A DNA stretch of 55,983 bases from an uncultured cyanobacterium. GTDB taxonomy: Bacteria; Cyanobacteriota; Cyanobacteriia; PCC-6307; Cyanobiaceae. The stretch covers positions 1 through 55,983 of the forward strand of contig CAIZQU010000128.1 in NCBI GenBank assembly GCA_903935205.1. Reading direction: 5' to 3'. Positions 44,230 through 53,324 of this stretch are shown one piece after another (the first letter of the stretch is position 1; the number at the start of each line of letters is the position of its first letter). Made by a program: the position numbers and the translations under genes. The notes beneath the pieces were generated by a model that did not search any database, was not told where the DNA came from, and was given only the letters and a program-made list of their open reading frames with translations.

Positions 44230-44236
44230 GGGCGGG

Positions 44237-46885
44237 TCAGAACGAGGGCGCGCTGCCGCTGCCGCCGAGGAAGCGGCGGCCATCGCGGGTGCCGGGCTGA
44301 TAGCCATAGCCCCAGCTGCCGCCCTGGCTGTCATCGATGATGCGGGGGGTGACCATGATCACCAGCTCCCGCTTGGCGCGGGTGCCACCGCTGTTGCGGA
44401 AGAACTGGCCGATGAAGGGAATATCGCCGAGGATCGGCCATTTCTGCACGACCTCACTATCGCGATCTGAGAGCACGCCGGTGAGGATCAGGGTCTGGCC
44501 GTCGCGCACGCGGGCGCTGCCCGTGTCGAGCCGACGGATTGCCAGGGTTTTGATGCGGCCGCAACCTGGAACGATATCGGAGCCGACCGTGGCCGAGATC
44601 GACGGCGACATCGTGAAGGTGACGAAACCGTTGTCATCGATCTTTGAGACGCGGGCGCCGAAGGTGAGACCTGAGATCCCAAGAACGGGCTGGCAGGAGT
44701 TGGGCGCGCCGTTCTGGCCTGCCTGCACCTGATAGGACACTATTTCCTGTTCGCCCACGGTCACGAAGGCCTCGTTGGCCTTGGAACGGCCGATGGTGGC
44801 GTTGGTATCGGTTCCACCGCCATTGCCCGAGCCGCTGCTGCCCGATGATCCCGATGACGACAGGCCGGCTAAAGCGTTGGGTCCCGTTCCCGAGACCAAT
44901 TCTTCGCTGTTTTCGCTGAGGATCAAGGTCGGGCTGGCCAGAACCTTGGTGCTGCTGGATTCGATCGTGGCGCGCACGAAGTCAAAGAATTGGTTGTTGG
45001 GGTATTGGAAGGCTGTGGGATTGGCATAGGTTATTTCATCCGGGGTGCCGATTGTCGGCGCAGAGTAGGTGATGGTCTGCTGGCCGGTGGTCGGGTCGGT
45101 AATGATGCTTTGGATGGTTCCCGGAACCGAAGGTTCTCCAGGTGTGAAGCCCGTTACTCCAGGCTTGCCTGGATTCGCATAGGTGCCGAAGGGGAGTCTG
45201 GCTGGGTAGCGTGGATCGTAGAAGGGAGTTTTAGCGCCCGGGGCAGGGATGGGGGAGGCAAATTCAGGTGTTAGAAAGACCTGCTCGGATCCGCCCGGCA
45301 ATCTGTAAGCACCCGTGCCCACGGTTGGGGTACTGTTCGTACCATCGTATAAACCAGGCAAGCCACCTTCAGGCGTCGAAGGTGGCTTGAGTGAGCCGAA
45401 GTTGGCCACCAACTGCCCCTGCTGATTGACGATGAAGCTATTGCCGGAGCGGAAGGCGAAGCTGTTGTCGACCGTGCTGTTATTGCCGAGGGTTACATCG
45501 AGTATCTTCACCGAGAGCGCCACCTGCCTTTGTCGAAGATCAAGCTGCTTGATGTACTGCTCTGCTATTGAAACAATTCTCGCATCTCCTACAAGTGTTA
45601 TGGTTGAAAGGCGATGGTAGGGAATGACGACAAGGCCAATAAGTGGGCCATTTTGCGCGCCATAAGGCTCTATTGATAGGCTCGTCTTTGCTCTTCCGCT
45701 GCCAAAGGATGCTACTGAGTTGTATTGAGAAGAGGATTGTCCTGAGCCAGAGGCAAAGCTGCTGTTCGAGTTTGACTGTGAAGCACTAACCGGGTCTTGG
45801 GTGGTTATGACTTCACTTTGGGCCATCGCTGTGGCCCCAAGCTTGGTTAAAAAGTCAAGCGCCTGAGACGGTGACACTTGATTCAACCGATACACCTTGG
45901 ACAATTTCGATCCGAGTGTTTTGCCCAGCACGTTCGGCCCCACCAGCAAGGTGTTGCCCTCCAGCTTTCCCTGCAGCCCCGCCGCCAGCAGGGTCGAGTT
46001 CAGAGCACGGCCATAGCTCTCATTGCGGAACGCGATCGATACCCGCTCCTGTTCAGGCGAGGTCGCTTTCTTGCTGCCATCGCCTCCCGCCCCTTGGCCG
46101 GAGGCGCCGTCATTCACATACACAAACCCATAGCCCCCGATCCGGGCCAGGTTCATCAACACCGTCCGCACCGGCGCGTTGCTGAGCGTCATCGTCACCG
46201 GCGGGCCGCTCGCATTCACGAAGCCGGAATTGGCCAGCACCATCGATCCCACCGCCATGTCCCCCAGCGGTGGCGCCACGGCCCGGGGCTGCAGCGGCGG
46301 CACCTGCTGCGGCTGGGGGATGCGGCCCGGCAACGACAGATTGCGGCTGTAGCTCTGCTGGCCGCTCTGCGCTGCGGCGGCGAAGCTGAGGATCAGGTTG
46401 CTGCCGTCGGCGCTCACCACCGGCTGGCCCAGGGGAAAACCCGGCGTTGGCGTCACCGTCAGGGCGAAGCGGGTGCCGGCACCCTCCAGGCTGATCATCT
46501 GCAGCCCCGCCTCCGGCAGGCTCAACCGCTGCGGCCCCCGGCGCAGGGTGGCGGGGGTCGCCAGCAGCAGCCGGCCGGCCCAGCTGGCGCCCTGGCTGCT
46601 CTGCAGCAGCTGGGGCGTCGGGCCCACGCCGCTGATCATCACCTCCACCGCCTCCGGCAGGCGCCGCACCGTCATCTCCATCAGCCCGGGCTTCAGCACC
46701 ACCACCCGCTGCGGCCCGTTGGAGCCGGGGCTGGCGGTCGGAGCGGCCGGGATGCCATCAGGGGGGGGGGCCGCCCCCCAGCCCTGGGCCAGGGCCCCAT
46801 CGCCCGCCGGGACCGCGGTCGCCAGGGCGGTCAGCAGCCAGGGCAGATGGCGGTGGGGGAGGCGGGAGCGGGAGGGTGCGGACAC
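44237..46885 (-). CDS. pilQ: Type IV pilus outer-membrane secretin PilQ
   Basis: An 882-residue secretin forming the outer-membrane gate for type IV pili and for natural competence. GTG 46885 follows the pilO stop by 4 bp and begins a signal peptide (HLPWLLTALATAVPAGDG, ALA-Q). Then come an AMIN-like domain (about 50-170), an STN/N0 domain (VTMTLSNAPVRTVLMNLARI), N1 modules (YRLNQVSPSQALDFLTKLGA, PYHRLSTITLVGDARIVSIA) and the C-terminal secretin domain (GQTLILTGVLSDRD, WPILGDIPFIGQFFR and ELVIMVTPRII). The N1-secretin part contains long Ser/Gly/Gln- and Gly/Pro-rich insertions (about 340-400, 480-640 and 700-720) not seen in the proteobacterial protein. Last gene of the pilMNOQ operon. Confidence 0.93.
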   Translation of the reverse strand: MSAPSRSRLPHRHLPWLLTALATAVPAGDGALAQGWGAAPPPDGIPAAPTASPGSNGPQRVVVLKPGLMEMTVRRLPEAVEVMISGVGPTPQLLQSSQGASWAGRLLLATPATLRRGPQRLSLPEAGLQMISLEGAGTRFALTVTPTPGFPLGQPVVSADGSNLILSFAAAAQSGQQSYSRNLSLPGRIPQPQQVPPLQPRAVAPPLGDMAVGSMVLANSGFVNASGPPVTMTLSNAPVRTVLMNLARIGGYGFVYVNDGASGQGAGGDGSKKATSPEQERVSIAFRNESYGRALNSTLLAAGLQGKLEGNTLLVGPNVLGKTLGSKLSKVYRLNQVSPSQALDFLTKLGATAMAQSEVITTQDPVSASQSNSNSSFASGSGQSSSQYNSVASFGSGRAKTSLSIEPYGAQNGPLIGLVVIPYHRLSTITLVGDARIVSIAEQYIKQLDLRQRQVALSVKILDVTLGNNSTVDNSFAFRSGNSFIVNQQGQLVANFGSLKPPSTPEGGLPGLYDGTNSTPTVGTGAYRLPGGSEQVFLTPEFASPIPAPGAKTPFYDPRYPARLPFGTYANPGKPGVTGFTPGEPSVPGTIQSIITDPTTGQQTITYSAPTIGTPDEITYANPTAFQYPNNQFFDFVRATIESSSTKVLASPTLILSENSEELVSGTGPNALAGLSSSGSSGSSGSGNGGGTDTNATIGRSKANEAFVTVGEQEIVSYQVQAGQNGAPNSCQPVLGISGLTFGARVSKIDDNGFVTFTMSPSISATVGSDIVPGCGRIKTLAIRRLDTGSARVRDGQTLILTGVLSDRDSEVVQKWPILGDIPFIGQFFRNSGGTRAKRELVIMVTPRIIDDSQGGSWGYGYQPGTRDGRRFLGGSGSAPSF

Positions 46886-46889
46886 GGAT

Positions 46890-47816
46890 TCAGCGGGCGG
46901 GAGCTGGGGCGGGGGCGGAAGCGGGATTGGCGGCGGGCGGGGCCGGGGCCGCCGGGGGTGAGGAACCAGGGGGTGAGGAACCAGGGGCTGCGGGGGGCGC
47001 ACCGGCGGCGGCCCCCGGGCTGCCGGGCGGGGCCGCCGCCGCCGGTGGCCGCCCATAGAGGCTGAGCAGCACCTTCAGCACCGGCAGCGGCGCTGGCTGC
47101 TGGCCATCGCCGCCCGGTTGGGCCGCCACCGGCCCCCTGCGGCGATCGGCTTCGTCGCCCTCCAGCAGCAGCCGCAGATTGCTCTGCACCACCAACACAT
47201 TCAGCCGCTCCAACCGGCGCAGGAAATCCAGCAGGGCCGGATAGGCACCGCGGGCACTCAACAGGATCGACTGCCGGCTCAGGCCACGGATCTCCAGATC
47301 GTCCGCCGCGACGGTTTTGGCGGCGGGGCCTCCCGCTGGGGCCGGCGCCGCCGCCGGTGGAGCCGGCGGCCTGGAGGCAGCGGCGGCAGCGGAGCTACCG
47401 CCAGCGGCGGAACCGCCACCGCCGGAACCGCCAGCGGCGGCAACACTGCTCAGGGGCTCAAACTGATCCAGCTGCACCCCGGCCAGACCCGCCTCCCGGT
47501 CCACCATCGCCAGAAAGGTGGAAAGATCGCCGTTGCCGCTCACCACCTCGAACAACCGCCGCTGCTGCTCTTCCGCTTTCTCCACCCTCTGGCTGGTGGC
47601 CTGCAGCTGGCTCCGCAGCATGGTGAGCTGTTCTTTTTCCTGCTCCAGCTGGGCCAGCCGCCCCTGCTCCGCCTGCATCTCCAACAGCTGGGGCAGCAGC
47701 GCAAACGCCCCCAGCAGCGCCGCCAGCCCCCCGCCGACCGCGATCGGCAGCCCCAGCCAGATCCGGCGCAACGTGGCCCCGCGGATCGCTTTTTCACCCC
47801 GTTGCAGATTGGTCAT
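46890..47816 (-). CDS. pilO: Type IV pilus inner-membrane protein PilO
   Basis: A 308-residue protein with one N-terminal membrane helix (LPIAVGGGLAALLGAFALLP), a coiled coil (about 50-90, LEQEKEQLTMLRSQLQAT) and a ferredoxin-like domain (about 160-240, LSRQSILLSARGAYPALLDF). It pairs with PilN in the alignment complex. Two linkers are Ala/Gly/Pro/Ser-rich, and the last 50 residues (PPAAPGSSPPGSSPPAAPAP and on) form a long Pro/Ala tail that would reach into the periplasm. There is no pilP here; the tail may take over part of the link to PilQ. ATG 47816 overlaps the pilN stop (ATGA). Confidence 0.85.
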   Translation of the reverse strand: MTNLQRGEKAIRGATLRRIWLGLPIAVGGGLAALLGAFALLPQLLEMQAEQGRLAQLEQEKEQLTMLRSQLQATSQRVEKAEEQQRRLFEVVSGNGDLSTFLAMVDREAGLAGVQLDQFEPLSSVAAAGGSGGGGSAAGGSSAAAAASRPPAPPAAAPAPAGGPAAKTVAADDLEIRGLSRQSILLSARGAYPALLDFLRRLERLNVLVVQSNLRLLLEGDEADRRRGPVAAQPGGDGQQPAPLPVLKVLLSLYGRPPAAAAPPGSPGAAAGAPPAAPGSSPPGSSPPAAPAPPAANPASAPAPAPAR

Positions 47817-48553
47817 GGCAGCAGGCCCTCCTGCTGCAGCATCCGGAACCGCTGCACCATGCCCGTCGAACCGAGGCGATTCAGCAGGGCCAATTGCTCG
47901 GTGGACGATGGGCTGGCGAAGGCGGCCCCGATCTCAAAGGCCACCGGGCCCGGCTGCGCTGGCGGCTGCCTGGTGTCCTGCTGCGAGCTGGCGGAGGTTT
48001 CGGCTTTCTTGGCCGGTTGCCGCTCCACCCGCACCAGTTGCACCCCCTCCGGCTCGAACAGCGGCGAGCCCCTCAGCTGAAGCAGCAGGGCATTGATGCG
48101 GATCAGGGCATAGGGATCGATCGCCAGTCCCTTCAGCACCAGGCTCTGGCCCGTGCCATCCAGGCCCACCAGTTGCACACCCTGGGGGGTCAGCAGCTGC
48201 AGCTCCGCCAGCAGGGCCGAGGAGGAGCGGCCGGAGGTGAGGGCCGTGACCAGGGTGCGGTTGGTGGCGGTCAGGGACACCAGCCGCTGCCGGCTGCTCG
48301 CCAGCCGGCTCTGCAGCTCCTCGGTTTCGCTGGCCACCTCCTTCAGGCTCGCCAGCCGCGACCCCGTCATCGCTCGCTGCAGCAGCAGGGCCCCCAAGAT
48401 CCCCACCGCTGTGCCGAAGACCGCCAGGCCGATCAGGCAACCCCGCAGCAGCAGGGCCCGCCGCTGGCTCAGCGTTGCCGCCAGCGACTCGATCCCCAGC
48501 TCGCGGCGGCGCTCCCGCAGCAGATCCAGCACCGGCCCGGCGGGGGTGCTCAT
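47813..48553 (-). CDS. pilN: Type IV pilus assembly protein PilN
   Basis: The 246-residue protein has a short cytoplasmic N-terminus (DLLRERRRELGIE, the conserved NLL/ERR part that binds PilM), one helix (LIGLAVFGTAVGILGALLL), a coiled coil (about 70-110) and a ferredoxin-like periplasmic domain (LQLLTPQGVQLVGLDGTG, LVLKGLAIDPYALIRINALL). It forms a heterodimer with PilO. Start and stop both overlap neighbours by 4 bp (ATGA), so pilM-pilN-pilO are translationally coupled. Confidence 0.88.
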   Translation of the reverse strand: MSTPAGPVLDLLRERRRELGIESLAATLSQRRALLLRGCLIGLAVFGTAVGILGALLLQRAMTGSRLASLKEVASETEELQSRLASSRQRLVSLTATNRTLVTALTSGRSSSALLAELQLLTPQGVQLVGLDGTGQSLVLKGLAIDPYALIRINALLLQLRGSPLFEPEGVQLVRVERQPAKKAETSASSQQDTRQPPAQPGPVAFEIGAAFASPSSTEQLALLNRLGSTGMVQRFRMLQQEGLLP

Positions 48554-49449
48554 GGCTCGCTGCTCCCCAGGCAGGCCAGTCCCTGCAGGATCAGGGAATC
48601 AAAGGGTTCCGGGGTCGGGGACTCGATCACCACCCCCAGATCCTGGGCCAGCACCTGAGCCTCCGGCAGAGCATTGGCCTGGATCAGTCGCAATCCGCGG
48701 GCCTGGGGGTCCTGGCGGCGGTAGAAGGCGATGCAGCGGTGCAGTTCGTTCGCCAGGGCGGTGCCGCTGGCTGTCAGCCGCTGCTGGAAGCGGGGGATGC
48801 CGTCGCGGAACAGGGTGAGGCGGGTGGTGCGCCCTTCGGCGCTGAGCAGGCCCAGCAGATCGCGGCTGCCCATCTGTTCCAGCAGCGGCCGCAGGGCCAG
48901 ATATTCGCAGTTCTGGGCTGGCGCCAACCGCTCCAGCTGGGTGCCGGCCATGGCGAACACCTCGATCCAGGCATCGATCAGCTTGCGTGGGGCGGCGGCC
49001 ACCAGCAGTCGCGGCTTGCCCGCCACGGGCTTGGCATCGATCAGGGCATCGGACAGATCGAAGGGGAATCGCAGGGTGGTCGCATCCAGATCACGCACCG
49101 CCGCCAGGGGCTCCGCCGGCAGGGGGCGACCCTGGGGCCAGGAGATCACCCGCCAATGCACCGCCGGTGCCGGCAGGGACACCCGCAGGAAGGTCTCCAG
49201 CACGTCGTCGCGCACCAGCAGATTGCCGATCAGGTCCCCCAGCGGTTCCTTTTCAAGCGGCATCCCATCCCGGCAGGTCAGGGCCGGCAGCGGCGCCTCA
49301 AACCGCACCTTCCCCGCTGCCCCATCGGCCAGAACCTGGCCCCGCACCATGTCGTCATGGAGCTCGAGCAGCAGCTCCCGGGGAAACATCCGGTGGCGCA
49401 GCGGCCGGATCCTGTCCTGCAGGTCGACGATCAGGCCGGAGAGGTCCAA
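48550..49449 (-). CDS. pilM: PilM-like actin-fold protein of the type IV pilus
   Basis: The 299-residue soluble protein sits where pilM is expected and has the general PilM/HSP70-actin layout (NLLVRDDVLETFLRVSLP, then LLVAAAPRKLIDAWIEVFAM, GTQLERLAPAQNCEYLALRP and LLGLLSAEGRTTRLTLFRDG) but weak motifs, as is usual for this lineage. PilM binds the PilN tail in the cytoplasm. The only upstream in-frame start is TTG 49449; ATG 49389 would delete 20 residues that look genuine. The gene is 119 bp after pyrD and overlaps pilN by 4 bp. Function is assigned chiefly from position, hence the moderate confidence. Confidence 0.78.
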   Translation of the reverse strand: MDLSGLIVDLQDRIRPLRHRMFPRELLLELHDDMVRGQVLADGAAGKVRFEAPLPALTCRDGMPLEKEPLGDLIGNLLVRDDVLETFLRVSLPAPAVHWRVISWPQGRPLPAEPLAAVRDLDATTLRFPFDLSDALIDAKPVAGKPRLLVAAAPRKLIDAWIEVFAMAGTQLERLAPAQNCEYLALRPLLEQMGSRDLLGLLSAEGRTTRLTLFRDGIPRFQQRLTASGTALANELHRCIAFYRRQDPQARGLRLIQANALPEAQVLAQDLGVVIESPTPEPFDSLILQGLACLGSSEP

Positions 49450-49568
49450 ATCACGCGGAGGATTCGCACCAAGTTATCTGCACTGTCCACCGTTCAGGGC
49501 CGATGCCGCAGCGCTCCCGCCCCTCGGCCCCACCGGCCAGGCCGCTGCCGGGGGCGTTCGGCGCCGGC

Positions 49569-50756
49569 TCAGCGCCAGGCCAGACCGGTTCCCACGGCGG
49601 CGCTGATGCAGGAGAGCCCATGGCGTTCGAGCTGCAGCAGCAGTCCATCCAGGATCGCCGGCACCAGCTGCGGTCCCTCGTAGATCCAGCCGGTGTAGAC
49701 CTGCACCAGCGAGGCCCCGGCGGTGATCCGCTCCCAGGCGGCCTCCGGTCCATCGATGCCGCCCACCCCGATCAGGGGCAGGGCCGGGCCCGCCGTCGCC
49801 CGCAGCCGCCGCAACACCTCGTGGGCCCGCTGGCGCAGCGGCCGGCCGCTCAGCCCGCCGGCCTCCTCGGCCAGGGTGCGACCGGTTTCCGCCAGTCGTC
49901 GGTTCTCCAGCCCCAGCCGGTCCTGGCTGGTGTTCACCGCGATCACGCCGGCCAGACCCTCCTCGTAGGCCAGCCGGGCGATCGCATCGATCGCATCGTC
50001 CTCCAGGTCGGGGGCGATCTTCACCAGCAGCGGTGGACAGGCCGGCAGGCGCCGCAACCGCTCCACCAGCCGTCGCAGCTGCAGTTCCTCCTGCAGCTCC
50101 CGCAGCCCCGGCGTGTTGGGGGAACTGACGTTGATCACGGCGTAATCGGCCAGGGGCGACAGCCATTCGAGCGAGGAGGCGTAGTCGTCCGGTGCCAGAT
50201 CCAGGGACACCTGGCGCGACTTGCCGAGGTTGAGGCCGAGCACCGCCGGGCGCTGCCCTGGTGGTGGCAGCTGTTGGCGTTCCAGGTTGCGCCGCACGCC
50301 GCGGGCCCCCTGGTTGTTGAAACCCATCCGGTTCAGGGCGGCCCGCTCCTCCGCCAGCCGGAACAGCCGGGGCCGGGGGTTGCCTGCCTGGGGCTCCCAG
50401 GTGACCGTGCCCAGCTCGGCGAAGCCGAACCCGAAGCGATCCCACAGGGCCGCGGCCACCCCGTTCTTGTCGAAGCCCGCCGCCAGCCCCACCGGGTTGG
50501 CGAAACGGCAGCCGAAGAGGGTCTGCTGCAGCCGCGGGTCCCGTCGCTGCAGGTCCCGGCTCAGGCCGTCGAGGGTGGCCCGCACCAGCGGCCAGTGGCG
50601 CCGCAGGGAGGTCTCCCCCAGCAGCCCCAGGGTGATGCGGCTCAGCTGCTCGGCGTCGGCGCCCGCATCGGTGCGCAGCAGGGGGCCCACAAAACGCTGG
50701 TAGAAGCCACCGGTCGCGGATCCGGCGGCGGCGGCGGGGGGAGTTTCTGGCACCAT
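49569..50756 (-). CDS. pyrD: Quinone-dependent dihydroorotate dehydrogenase (class 2)
   Basis: The 395-residue flavoenzyme oxidises dihydroorotate to orotate in pyrimidine synthesis, passing electrons to membrane quinone. The N-terminal helices [15 protein letters not shown] and the following segment form the class 2 membrane patch. Motifs: [15 protein letters not shown] (FMN site), [46 protein letters not shown] with the catalytic Ser, LLVKIAPDL with the FMN Lys, VIAVNTS, and [20 protein letters not shown] with [12 protein letters not shown] 50756 is 13 bp after the rnhA stop, so the two are probably co-transcribed. Confidence 0.96.
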   Translation of the reverse strand: MVPETPPAAAAGSATGGFYQRFVGPLLRTDAGADAEQLSRITLGLLGETSLRRHWPLVRATLDGLSRDLQRRDPRLQQTLFGCRFANPVGLAAGFDKNGVAAALWDRFGFGFAELGTVTWEPQAGNPRPRLFRLAEERAALNRMGFNNQGARGVRRNLERQQLPPPGQRPAVLGLNLGKSRQVSLDLAPDDYASSLEWLSPLADYAVINVSSPNTPGLRELQEELQLRRLVERLRRLPACPPLLVKIAPDLEDDAIDAIARLAYEEGLAGVIAVNTSQDRLGLENRRLAETGRTLAEEAGGLSGRPLRQRAHEVLRRLRATAGPALPLIGVGGIDGPEAAWERITAGASLVQVYTGWIYEGPQLVPAILDGLLLQLERHGLSCISAAVGTGLAWR

Positions 50757-50769
50757 GATGGGACGCTCG

Positions 50770-51879
50770 TCACTCCGGCGCCTGCAATCCTTGCGCGTCG
50801 CGCTCCAGCCGCCAGCGGCCATCGCCCAGGGGGTGCACCAGCCAGTCGCGCCAGCGCCAGCTATCGCTGCGGTTTTCAAGGCTGCGCAGGGGCATCTCCA
50901 CCAGCTGGGCCAGCTCCGCCAGGCTGAGGCCATGGCCGCCGGCGGCCAGCCGGTCCGCCAGCTCCAGGCGCCCCAGCAACCGTTGCAGGGCCGGTGGCGC
51001 CGGATCGAGGGGCGGCGCCGCAGGGGCCACACCCTCCCCCACCACACCCTCCCCCGCCACACCCTCCCCCGCCACACCCTCCAGGGCCGCACCCTGGCGC
51101 GGTGCACCCTCGCCGGAAACCCGCTCGCGCCCCGAACCCCCGCGGGCTGCGGACTCGGCGTTCGCCGCCGGCACGCCCCCCCCGCTGTCCGCCCTGCCGG
51201 CGGCCACCGACGCTCGACCAGCCGCGCCGCCAGCCCCTCGATTCGCTCCGCTCGCCGCGCTGTCCGCGGGGGCCGCCGCGGCCCTGCCCGCCGGGACCCT
51301 CGCCGTGGCGCCCTCCCCGCTGAGCGGGGAGGCGGCTGTGGTCCGAGCCCGCGCCGGTCGGGAGGGATTGGAACCACCGGGGCCCGGGCTGAGCATCGGC
51401 CGCTGGCCGCGGGAGAAGGCCACGGCGATCGCATCGCAGCGGTCGTTGTCGGGATCGCCGCTGTGGCCTCGCACATGCACCAGCGATACCCCCGCCACCC
51501 GGCTGCGATCCAGCCGCTCCCAGAGGTCCCGGTTGAGCACGGTTCCGCCGGAGGCGGTGCGCCAACCCTTGCGCTTCCAGCCCGGCAGCCACTTCTGCAG
51601 GCCGTCGATCAGGTAACGGCTATCGGTGCGGATCGACAGGGAGGGATCGCGGGGCAGATCCTGCAGCGCCTCCAGCAGCGCCAGGGCGGCGGTCAGTTCC
51701 ATGCGGTTGTTGGTGGTGGCCCCATCGGCGCCGCCCAGCTCCCGCACCGAGCCATCAGCGAAGCGCAGCAGGGCTCCCCAGCCCCCGGGGCCGGGGTTGC
51801 CGCTGCAGGCGCCATCGCAGGCGGCGGCCACCACCGGCGGCATGGCGCCCCGGGGATCGGCGTCCGGGGCCTCAGCCAT
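50770..51879 (-). CDS. rnhA: Ribonuclease HI with a long linker and extra C-terminal domain
   Basis: The first 160 residues are a full RNase HI that cuts the RNA strand of RNA/DNA hybrids. The four carboxylates are present: Asp22 in [15 protein letters not shown], Glu61 in NRMELTAAL, Asp86 in [11 protein letters not shown] and Asp149 in [12 protein letters not shown], with His139. Then follows a linker of about 130 residues of Ala/Gly/Glu-rich low complexity, including the five-residue motif [10 protein letters not shown] encoded by a 15-bp tandem repeat, and a helical C-terminal domain of about 70 residues ([40 protein letters not shown]). That domain is not in the E. coli enzyme (155 aa) but looks conserved and DNA-binding-like. 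ATG 51879 is used; ATG 51843 is possible. Confidence 0.9.
   Translation of the reverse strand: MAEAPDADPRGAMPPVVAAACDGACSGNPGPGGWGALLRFADGSVRELGGADGATTNNRMELTAALALLEALQDLPRDPSLSIRTDSRYLIDGLQKWLPGWKRKGWRTASGGTVLNRDLWERLDRSRVAGVSLVHVRGHSGDPDNDRCDAIAVAFSRGQRPMLSPGPGGSNPSRPARARTTAASPLSGEGATARVPAGRAAAAPADSAASGANRGAGGAAGRASVAAGRADSGGGVPAANAESAARGGSGRERVSGEGAPRQGAALEGVAGEGVAGEGVVGEGVAPAAPPLDPAPPALQRLLGRLELADRLAAGGHGLSLAELAQLVEMPLRSLENRSDSWRWRDWLVHPLGDGRWRLERDAQGLQAPE
51027..51086. repeat. 15-bp minisatellite inside rnhA
   Basis: Four units of 15 bp start CCACACCCTCC at 51027, 51042, 51057 and 51072 (plus strand); the second and third are identical. The period is in frame, so copy changes add or remove five residues of the RNase HI linker without frameshift. 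A degraded fifth unit follows. Confidence 0.88.
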
Positions 51880-51950
51880 CGCGCCCCCTTGCCGGGTCCG
51901 GTTGAATGGTGCGCTCGCCCCGGTCGTCGCCGGATCCCGTTGTGGTGACC

Positions 51951-52826
51951 ATGCAGCGAAACTACCTGGGATTGCGGCGTCGGACCGCTGGCCTGGCCCT
52001 GCCCGCCGCCCTGGCCCTGCTCGGGGCCACCGACCTGGCGGGGTTCGCCCCCTGGGGCCGGGCTGCTGCCCTGTTCGATGCCCAGCCCGTGGATCAGAGC
52101 CGCTTTGCGGTGCTGGCCCGGCCGGTGGGCGTCGAAGACTGGTCCCTGCTGGTGCTTGAGCAGCTCCGCCCGGGTCCCCTCTGTTGGCAGCAACGGCCCG
52201 ATGGCCTGGTTGATCCCAGCCTGACCCGCTTTGACTTCAGCGGGATCTGCGGCCGTTTCGTCGACAGCAACGGCTACTCCCTGCGCTTCGGTGATGGCGC
52301 CGCCAGAAGCGATGGCAGCGAAGGCCTGCGCCTGCGGCTGGTGACGGTGGGGGATGAACTGCAGCTCCAGGCCACCTCCCCCGAGCAGGCCGGCACCCTG
52401 CTGGTGGGTCGGGGGCCGCGACCGTCCCGGGTGCGCGATGCCTTTGTGGCCATCCGACTGGAACCCGGCTGGGAGCTGAAGCGCCGCAGCTACGGCGGTG
52501 CCTTGCTCAATCACGTGTACTTCAGCCACGCCAGCAGTGCCCGCGACCTGTTGGCCCAGCCCCCTGGGGCCCCCGGCTATGCCAGCCGCTCACCCCTGGC
52601 CCGTCGCCGCTTCCCCCCCCTGGCGCCCCCGCCCCCCCCTCCCCTGCCGCTGGCGGCGACCCCGGCACTGGAGCCCCGCCAGTCCCGTTCAGATCGGCGC
52701 AGCCGCTTCAGCCTCCGCCCCCCTGTCACCGGACCCGCTGGACAGCCGGGTTCGGAACCTCGCGGCTCCCTGGCGCCGTCGCCGGGCCGGGTCATCGCCC
52801 TGCAGGTGATTCCCTTCCGGGAGTGA
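51951..52826 (+). CDS. DUF3747 exported protein
   Basis: A 291-residue cyanobacterial protein. It has a signal peptide with an RRRT twin-Arg-like start, then [19 protein letters not shown], with cleavage near GRA-AAL. The DUF3747 domain opens [20 protein letters not shown] and continues [57 protein letters not shown] and [20 protein letters not shown]. The two Cys of LCWQ and GICGR may pair. The C-terminal 90 residues are Pro/Arg/Ser-rich and probably unstructured. Function is unknown; export to the surface or periplasm is likely. ATG 51951 puts the signal peptide first. It is divergent from rnhA by 71 bp. Confidence 0.9.
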   Translation: MQRNYLGLRRRTAGLALPAALALLGATDLAGFAPWGRAAALFDAQPVDQSRFAVLARPVGVEDWSLLVLEQLRPGPLCWQQRPDGLVDPSLTRFDFSGICGRFVDSNGYSLRFGDGAARSDGSEGLRLRLVTVGDELQLQATSPEQAGTLLVGRGPRPSRVRDAFVAIRLEPGWELKRRSYGGALLNHVYFSHASSARDLLAQPPGAPGYASRSPLARRRFPPLAPPPPPPLPLAATPALEPRQSRSDRRSRFSLRPPVTGPAGQPGSEPRGSLAPSPGRVIALQVIPFRE

Positions 52827-52906
52827 GGGCCAGCTTCCGGCCGGCGGTCCAGTTGGCAATCCGAACGCCAACCCCTGCTGCTGCCAAATTCACGCATTAG
52901 TTTGCA
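52827..52906 (+). promoter_or_regulatory. Promoter region of the candidate small RNA
   Basis: After the DUF3747 stop, an inverted repeat GTTGGC/GCCAAC (52852-52872) may end that transcript. The sequence GCATTAG at 52894-52900 could be the -10 box of the small RNA, placing the start about 52907. Confidence 0.4.
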
Positions 52907-53006
52907 GTGGTGTGAGGAGTGCGGGGTCCAGCGAAGGGTCGAAACGAGGACAGACTCCCCAGCTGCACCCCACCCCTCAGCCCCGCGGTTCGCGGGGCTT
53001 TTTTTT
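52907..53006 (+). ncRNA. Candidate small RNA with a Yfr1-complementary element (Yfr2/Cyano-1-like)
   Basis: The start is predicted about 52907 and the end at a strong intrinsic terminator (52979-53006), giving about 100 nt. GTGTGAGGAGT at 52910-52920 is the exact reverse complement of ACUCCUCACAC, the conserved single-stranded core of the cyanobacterial small RNA Yfr1; Yfr2-family RNAs are known to carry such a complementary part. A second feature, CGAAACGAGGACAGA (52939-52954), lies in a loop closed by GGGG/CCCC and GTCC/GGAC pairings. There is no open reading frame of note. The size, A-rich loop and terminator fit the family; the exact family assignment is from memory of the motif, so moderate. 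Confidence 0.6.
52979..53006 (+). terminator. Intrinsic terminator of the small RNA
   Basis: A 9-bp perfect stem AGCCCCGCG/CGCGGGGCT with a GTT loop is followed by eight T residues. This is the clearest Rho-independent terminator in the window. Confidence 0.92.
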
Positions 53007-53324
53007 GTGCTGCGATTGGGGTGAGCCGGAGCCAGCCACCAGCCACCAGCCGCCGCCAGGAGCCGGTCTCCCGCTGCGGACAGGCGATCCTGCGCCGATC
53101 AGCCCGGCGTCGCGTTGGCTGGATCTTCGCCGGCAGGAGGGGGATCGGCTCTGCCTGGGGGCCCCGGGGACTCGCTCACAACCGGAGGCCAGGGGGACAG
53201 CCGGCCAGGGCTGCGGGCGGCCGGATCTCGGAGCGGTCAAGCCTGCGGGCGGCCGAGGTCTGTTGAAGGGCCGCCTCGACCGGGGGCCCGTCTGCGGGGG
53301 CCAGTGTTCTGGACCCGGCCGGTC
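53007..53324. other. Non-coding stretch between the small RNA and the repeat tract
   Basis: About 320 bases with no supportable gene on either strand; frames are Arg/Pro/Gly/Ser-rich. Nothing structural stands out. Confidence 0.45.

Noticed and set aside
345..51476. Many long antisense or off-frame open frames (for example 345-1625 minus, 3226-4929 plus, 5329-7272 plus, 12577-13782 plus, 14217-16124 minus, 25779-26996 minus, 38867-40657 minus, 48987-50927 plus)
   Set aside because: Each lies over a recognised gene on the other strand, and its product is rich in Arg, Gly, Pro, His and Gln. This is the usual shadow of GC-rich coding DNA.
52868..52925. Yfr1 itself on the minus strand, since ACTCCTCACAC reads there
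   Set aside because: No terminator hairpin or T-run follows the motif on the minus strand, while the plus strand has both; the complement-bearing RNA is the better reading.
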